Positions 1 through 6,700 of a stretch of 7,225 bases of DNA are shown in pieces. Made by a program: the position numbers and the translations under genes. Source of the stretch: Desulfobacula sp. (GTDB lineage: Bacteria > Desulfobacterota > Desulfobacteria > Desulfobacterales > Desulfobacteraceae); NCBI GenBank assembly GCA_023139225.1, contig JAGLNZ010000342.1:1-7225 (forward strand), given 5' to 3'. The notes below the pieces were generated by a model. It searched no databases and was not told where the DNA came from. It was given only the letters and a program-made list of their open reading frames with translations. Every line of letters starts with the position of its first letter. Position 1 is the stretch's first letter.

Positions 1-714
1 GGAAGACTTACCGTGACCCTGAAAGAACTGACATTATCAGACCTGGATGCAAAAAACAGGGGGATGGATTCCGGAAAATATGTCTGCCTGACTGTTGCTG
101 ATACCGGGGCGGGCATGGATCAGGCAACGGTGAATCAAGTATTTGATCCTTATTTTACAACCAAGGAAAAATCAAAGGGTACAGGTCTTGGTCTTTCCGT
201 TGTCCACGGCATTGTAAAAAATTTTGACGGACATATCAGCGTGTACAGCGAGCAGAATAAGGGTACTCAATTTCAAGTTTACCTGCCTGCGGCAAAAATA
301 AAAGCTAAGCCGGCAAGTGTTCAACCTGAGTTACCGGTTCAAAAAGGCAGTGAAAGAATTCTCCTTGTAGACGATGAAAATGCCATCATTCAAATGGAAA
401 AACAGATGCTGGAAAAAATGGGTTATAATGTAACAAGCCGAACCAGCAGTATAGATGCTTTGGAAACATTTAAAAGCGACCCTTACAATTTTGATATTGT
501 TATTACTGATTTGATCATGCCGAATATGACCGGAGACAGGCTGGCAGAAGAGCTTTTAAAAATCCGAGCTGATATACCAATACTGCTTTGCACAGGATTC
601 AGCCAGGGAATTGACGAAGAAAAAGCTGCATCCATTGGAATTAAAGGGCTTTTGCTCAAACCAATTATAATGACTGATATGTCGGGAATGATCCGTAAAG
701 CGCTGAATAAATAG
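1..714 (+). CDS. Hybrid sensor histidine kinase, C-terminal part (HATPase + receiver domain), 5'-truncated by window edge
   Basis: This is the tail of a two-component hybrid histidine kinase; 237 codons are visible. The frame is open from base 1 (G-R-L-T-V-T-L), so the GTG at 13 is an internal Val and not a start. The first part is the end of a HATPase_c domain. It shows the G1 box DTGAGM (residues 34-39 of the visible part), the F-box FDPYFTTK and the G2 box GTGLGLS, which together bind ATP. A short linker leads to a CheY-like receiver with the acidic pair D124/D125 (LLVDDE), phospho-acceptor D170 (ITD, bases 508-510), T198 (LLCTG) and K220 (LLLKP). All key receiver residues are present, so phosphotransfer is expected to work. 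The sensor, the DHp His and any membrane segments are upstream and unseen. No output or HPt domain follows the receiver, so a separate phosphotransfer partner or internal feedback is possible. The signal sensed is unknown. The gene converges on the synthase gene and is not in its operon. Confidence 0.93.
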   Translation, partial: GRLTVTLKELTLSDLDAKNRGMDSGKYVCLTVADTGAGMDQATVNQVFDPYFTTKEKSKGTGLGLSVVHGIVKNFDGHISVYSEQNKGTQFQVYLPAAKIKAKPASVQPELPVQKGSERILLVDDENAIIQMEKQMLEKMGYNVTSRTSSIDALETFKSDPYNFDIVITDLIMPNMTGDRLAEELLKIRADIPILLCTGFSQGIDEEKAASIGIKGLLLKPIIMTDMSGMIRKALNK

Positions 715-751
715 ACACCCCTGCCTGGAATACCAGGCAGGGGTGTCTATT
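710..751. terminator. Bidirectional rho-independent-like terminator between convergent genes
   Basis: An 18-base left arm (ATAGACACCCCTGCCTGG, 711-728) pairs perfectly with 733-750 across a 4-base AATA loop, and the A710/T751 pair extends the stem to 19 bp. The base of the stem is A/T-rich and the top is G/C-rich. T-rich sequence follows on the + strand (TATTTATCT from 751). On the - strand the hairpin is followed by TTATTCAGCG. It could therefore stop transcription from both sides, although neither side has a long uninterrupted U tract. The stem includes the kinase stop codon TAG (712-714) and begins 7 bases beyond the synthase stop codon. The assignment rests on structure and convergent position. 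Confidence 0.85.
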
Positions 752-757
752 ATTTAT

Positions 758-3700
758 CTAACTGACCGTTGACCCTTCCTTTTGGCTGGAAAAAGAAAAA
801 TCAACAAGATCAATGATCCTGTCCTGAGGATCAAGGCGGTTGAGCTTCACCATCTCAAAGCTGTCCACCTCAATAAATACATTACCTTTTTTATCTACAA
901 GTTTGAGATTATAAGTATTGGTTTCTTCACCTGAATCCATCTTTTGGGTGATACAAAAATATTCCCGGTTTTTCTCGACATCCCCATAAAATTTCAAGGA
1001 ATTGATTCTATAGGGCAACACTGTCCTTGAGCTGGTAAAGAACTCAAGAAGGCCGCCGGTCTGGAACATGGCATCAACCAGGATGGGGGCTGCCACAAAC
1101 CTGGGATCTTTCACCCCTTTAAAAAACTCTTTTTTACTTTTGTCCTTCACTGTTGTGACCAATGTTTTACCGTCAAAGGAATTAATATCCGTGATAGTAC
1201 CGAACAGGCCGAACATAAACAATCGTTTAGGATTATATACCAGGGTTTCAAGATCGCCCTCCCATGAAACCGGAGTAAATTGCGGCAGTTTGATCTTTTT
1301 CGATTTTAAAGGCTTTTCGGCAAACCTGTATTTGCCTTCATAATGGAGTTTGGGATCACCCATAACAAGGCCTTTGGGATTCTTGAACTGAGAGGTGATT
1401 CTGCAGTCAAACAGGCCTTCCCCCTCATGGTTACCTGAAATCAGAAGCTCCTTGGAACGGCCCTTTAAAAGTTTGATGGCATAGGGAATCTGAAAGTCGG
1501 TCAATTCAACAAAATGTACTTTATCTTTGGACAGTGATCCTGCCACTTCTGCCATGGTTTCAATCCCTGTGGACCCGAGGAAAAGTGGTACATCTTCCAT
1601 GGTATGATCCTGGAGGAAAACATCCCTTTCAATATCCAGCACCCGTGAATAGGTCATACCGGTACCGGTAGTTTCCACAGGGGTGTCCAAAAATGGGAAC
1701 TGTACATCCTTAGGATCTCCCAGAAGACCGTCCTTATCAAAGGAATAATCAAGGCCGGAAAATACCATTTCAGACGCTGTTTTATCCAAAAGATCTGCCA
1801 TAAAGAACTTGACGCCCTGGTCCATGGGAAGGAATCGAATGCCTCTTTCTTCCAGCACCTTTTTTACTGTGGGATTGGTTGCCATGCCAACCCCGCCCCA
1901 GGCTGTCCAGGCATAAACCTTATAAGTTCTTTCAGGATGAAGCTGTTTTTGACGGAACAGGGTTTTACCTAGAAAGTCATTGGCAGACGTATAATCCACC
2001 TGCCCTTCATTCCCAAAACGGGCGGTTACGGATGAGAAGGTAAAGAAATATTTATACTCCCTGTCTTTAAAGGCGCCAAGAAGATTTCTCATGCCCTTGA
2101 CTTTGACATCCACCACCAGTTCAAATGACCAGAGCTCCTTTTTAGGGATAAACTGGCTCATCTCCATGCCGGCAGCATGAAAAACACCGTCAATTTTGTC
2201 ATATTTGTCCACAGCCGCTTTTACGGCATCAAAATTGGTTACATCCACACAATTATACTCAACACTGACACCCAGAGACTCGAGGTATTCAATATTTTCA
2301 AGTGATTGGCGAACACGCATCAAACGATCAAGGGCACGTTTGACTTCAACGGGTTTCACCCCGGGCATATCATCTCTGAGCATGGCCATGAGGTCTGCCC
2401 CGGTGGATGTTTTATCCAGATATTTTTGATCAGTGCTGTAAATATCATTGATATCCAGGATAATCAGGTTGACCTTATGCTTTTCAACCACTTTTTTAAT
2501 GATTTCATAGGTAATGCCGCCGGCGCCACCTGTAACCAGCATGGTATCATTGCGGGATATGATCTGTTGCGTTTTATCTGCAATGGAGGGTTTCATGGAA
2601 ATGACATACCGCTTTTTATTCTTATACCCCACTTCACAACGGGTATCGTCGCAAAGAAGTTCGTTCAGGAAATTATCCGCAATTTTTGCCGTGCTTTTCT
2701 TTGGCTGTTTATAAGAAAAGTCCACAACCTTGACCATGGTATCCGGCATCTCTTTGTTCACGGTTTTCAAAAGGCCTGAAAGTCCTGCAAACATTGGATG
2801 GATATCACCGCAGTCTTTCATATACGGGAATACAACAGAATCAAAGGTGATGGTTCCAATGATATTGCCTTTTTGATCAAGGGTTTCAAACAGACTCTTT
2901 ATCATGACAAAAAAAGATTTGATGGTCGTGTTCAGGGATTCATCTGAATCACCTTCCCCGTCTTTCCGGTTAAAATAGTAATCAAGGGGGGCAAGATGAA
3001 TAAACCCGTTCACTTCCGGGTATGTTTCCTTGAATTCTTCCACCCGTTTTTCAGTGGCCTTAACATCGGTCAGGTCAAACTTGAAATCAGCGTCTTTACC
3101 GCCAATGGTAATGACCTGGCCCTTTTTCTTTTTTATTTTTTCAATAATTTTTTTGGCAAACCCGTGACTGTCAAGGGAGACTATGATCTTTTTGCCTTTA
3201 AAATCCTTTGTGGAAACTTTGGGAATGCGGGCTTCCTTTAAGCTGACAGTCAACCGCTTAATGGGTGATGCAGGATCAGGAAATTCATCATCTTCATTTA
3301 AAGGAATACTGATGTCCGTTACCTGTGGAGCTTCATCACTTTCCACAAAAGCTTCCTCTTTAGCCTGGGACGTTTGTGGAGCGCCCAGCCTGGACTGAAT
3401 ATACTCAGCCAGTTTGGCAATGGTGTTCAGATCCCGAAGTTTTAAATCATCCGGCACTGAAAAGCTGAAATGCGAGGAGACCTTGGCAAAAATCTCAACC
3501 TGTTTCACCGTATCAATTCCAAGGTCTGCTTCAAGATCCAGATCATCTTCCAGCATGTCTGCCGTGTATCCGGTCTGGACAGCGATCACCTCTTTAACCA
3601 CTGCTGTCGCATCCTCGTCTTGCGCCGGTGCACTGGAAGTTGCAAGTGCCGGTTCCGGTATGTCTGTCTGTTTTTCAATTCCAACAGGCACGCCTGTCCT

Positions 3701-6700
3701 GGACTGGATATAATCCCCAAGTTTGGCAATGGTGTTCAGGTCCCGAAGTTTTAAATCATCCGGTACTGAAAAACCAAAATGAGCGGCAACCCTGGCAAAA
3801 ATCTCAACCTGTTTTACCGTATCTATTCCAAGATCTGCTTCAAGATCCAGGTCATCTTCCAGCATGTCAATCGCATATCCGGTCTGTTCTGCTATCACTT
3901 CCTTAACTTTGGCAAGAGCATTTAAGGAAACTTGTGCCTGCGGTGCCGGTTGTGTGCCAGATTGTATGTCTGATCGTGTGTTTGATTGTGTGTCCGGTTG
4001 AGCAGCGGCAGGTACCGAAGCAGTACTTTTGTTACCCTGTATGTCCACTCTTGTGGCAACATACTCGGCCAGTTTGGCAATGGTATTCAAATCCCGAAGT
4101 TTTAAATCATCCGGCACTGAAAAGCTGAAATGCGAGGCGACCTTGGCAAAAATCTCAACCTGTTTCACCGTATCAATTCCAAGATCTGCTTCAAGATCCA
4201 GGTCATCTTCCAGCATGTCTGCTGTGTATCCGGTCTGCTCGGCAATAATTGACTTGACTGTTTTAAGAGCTGGCTCAAGGGCTGTCTCTTCAACAGGTTC
4301 GGTTTCAACCTGCGCCGGGGTTTCTTTCACTGCTGCAACGGGTGCAGGTGCTGCCGGCATGGCAGGGATAACAGGTGCTGCAGGTGTCTCAACTTTTTTT
4401 GTTTTCTTTGTTATTTGTGGCAAGACTTCCCCTCCGGCCACGGCACACAGGGTATTATCAATAATCTTGAGTTCAGGATTTTGGGATCCGGTAATTTGTT
4501 TTATCCAGTTTTGATATTGGATATTTCCTTCAACCGGATTTTCCTCTACCCGTTTGACAAACATGAAAGCAAAATGAGAACCAAACCCGGCAGCCAGATG
4601 AAGGCCATATTCAGAATTGATTTTCTCCTGACCGGAAAAACTGAGCTTTTTAAAATGTTCGGGAATCTTTTTTAAATTTGCAATGGGAGGCGCTTTTCTT
4701 TTCTGAAGGGCTTTAACCAGAACAACATCTTCTATGGCAGCCCCCAGGGTATGGCCTGTAAATCCCTTTGTATTGGATATGCAGATACTGCTTAAATGAT
4801 CGGCAAAGGTTGTTTCAAGGGCGGTTACTTCTGCGTCGGCACTGCCTCCCCTTGCCGGGGTATAGGTTTCATGGGACATGAAAAGAAGCTTATCTGCATA
4901 CTCTTCTTTCTTAATCCCATTTTGTTTTTCCACTTTATTGATGAATTTTTTCATCTCGCCGGACATACGGGGCACGTCAATATTATAGGTGTGAAAAGCA
5001 GCGTTGGCAATATGGGTGCCAAGGATCTCACACTGACCGTTCATGCCTCTTTTCTTTACACAAGCTTCGCTTTCTATGACAAGACCGACAGCACCGGAAC
5101 CCAGAATAGTTCCGTTACGGTCTTCATCAAAGGGCTTGGCCGCTTCTGATACTCGTTTTTTAATGGTGGCGGCACCAAGTGCCAAAAAGCCTGACCCCAC
5201 CCACTGGTTCTGGTTTGGTGAAGTGGCATTTTCACCACCCACAACAAGTACTCTTTTGCATCGACCGACCCTGATCCAGTCTTCGGCAATTCCAATGGCA
5301 AGAGTAGTGGATGCACAAGCAGAACTTACCAGTGTATTCGGACCTTTGGCCTTGATAATCTGGGCCAGATGAGCAGATCCTAAGGGACAGGCATTGGCAA
5401 GAAAATTCCTGTCAAACTTGTAAGGACCAAAATCCGACCGTTTCCTGGATTTCGCCTTGAAAAACCATTCTGTGAGCTCCTCTTTAATGGAAAGATCCTT
5501 TATTTTTTCCATGAGATAATAATAAATTTTTTCAAACTCTTCATAGGGTTTGAGAAATAATTTCTCATAAAAATATTTTTCAAGTTCTGACATCAGGGTT
5601 TCTCCGTTGGGCCATAGGGATGTGATGATCACCCCGGTGTCCTCCTGCATCTCTTCAGGCAGGGCAAACCCGTCAGGAATCAAAGTTTTTCCGTCTTTTA
5701 CTTTTTTATACTGCATGACCAGAGGGATATTGGCATCTTTTAAGGCTTCTATGCCTGCGGCTATACCAATGGCCATACTGAAATCATATTGTTCCTTAAT
5801 GCCGTATTCATCAGTAAGATCAAAATACCCCAACTGACCGGCCAGGTGGATCACATCTTCAGTCTTGGTGATTTGGACAAATCTTGCATTCCCGTCAGGC
5901 TGTTTATAGAGCTTGATGATATTCTTATCAATAATTTTCTCCTGGGCTTCAATCGTCAGGGGTTCAATAAAATTTTTGCCATTTAAAATAGCATCAAAAT
6001 TATCGGTTGCAAACACACGCCTGGCCTTTCCCGGAAGCCCCACAGAAACACCTGAAATCAATATTTTATTGGTATTGAAATCATATCTTTCAATGGCATC
6101 AATGGCGCTCTCACGTTTCTGGTGCTGATATTCCTTATAAAGAATCTGATCAACCAGCTTCTGGTTATTTTGTTTAAAGGATTCAAAATCTTCAGACATA
6201 TCTACTTTTGGTAACTCCTTTTTCATTTCAGGGATAATTTGGGTATCACTTGCTCGGACAGGTTTTACCTCAAAAATACTATTGCAGTCCTGCAAATATT
6301 TTCTGCATTCCTCAAAGGATTTCACCTCTCCTGACCTGGCATCTACGGATACGGCTGTGCCATACTCTCCGATATTGATATTTTTCAAAAGATTCACCAG
6401 CAGTCTTGACGGCCCGATTTCAATAAAATGGGTTCTGCCGGAAATATAGACATTTTCTATGGATTTAATAAATTCAACCGGCGAAATAATCTGTCTTGCC
6501 AGCAGATCTTTTACCTCTTCAGGTCTTTCCGGATAAGGTTTTGCAGTGGTGTTGGAAATAATTTTTCCAAACCGGGTGTCATTAAAAGTTATGGTATCCA
6601 GATACGCCCTTAATTTTTGTGAAGCATCTTTCAATAAAGGTGTATGAAAGGCCCCGGTAAGATTTAATTTTTTATAAAAAATCTCCTGCTGGGTCAAAAA

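Larger units (their letters stand above)
3389..4273 (-). other. Tandem array of three acyl-carrier-like domains with Thr at the phosphopantetheine site
   Basis: Three carrier-like domains of about 72 residues sit at about 974-1047, 1093-1164 and 1196-1268, separated by linkers of about 30-45 residues rich in Ala, Pro, Gln, Thr and Ser. Each has the same core, D-L-D-L-E-A-D-L-G-I-D-T-V-K-Q-V-E-I-F. The position normally held by the phosphopantetheinylated Ser is Thr in every copy: Thr1008 (bases 4169-4171), Thr1125 (3818-3820) and Thr1228 (3509-3511), all ACG codons. Tandem ACPs are a hallmark of PfaA-type synthases, where copy number affects yield. In those proteins the motif is L-G-I-D-S. 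Whether these domains carry the cofactor on Thr, or work without it, cannot be told from sequence. Confidence 0.9.

Noticed and set aside
13..15. GTG as the start of the kinase-like gene
   Set aside because: The frame is open to base 1 and the protein would begin in the middle of the ATP-binding domain. It is the interior of a longer hybrid kinase.
2306..2779. Open frame of 157 codons on the + strand
   Set aside because: It is antisense to the strongly conserved KR core; the translation shows no recognisable domain and is His/Phe/Ile-rich, as expected of a shadow frame.
3401..4237. Spaced repeats considered as CRISPR or a mobile-element signature
   Set aside because: The repeats are about 170 bp, in frame, and code for whole carrier domains; there are only three copies and the spacers are protein linkers.
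4029..4514. Open frame of 161 codons on the + strand
   Set aside because: It lies opposite the carrier-domain and linker coding sequence. Its Ser/Arg/Ala-rich, repetitive translation follows from the antisense of the ACP repeats and the Ala/Pro linker.
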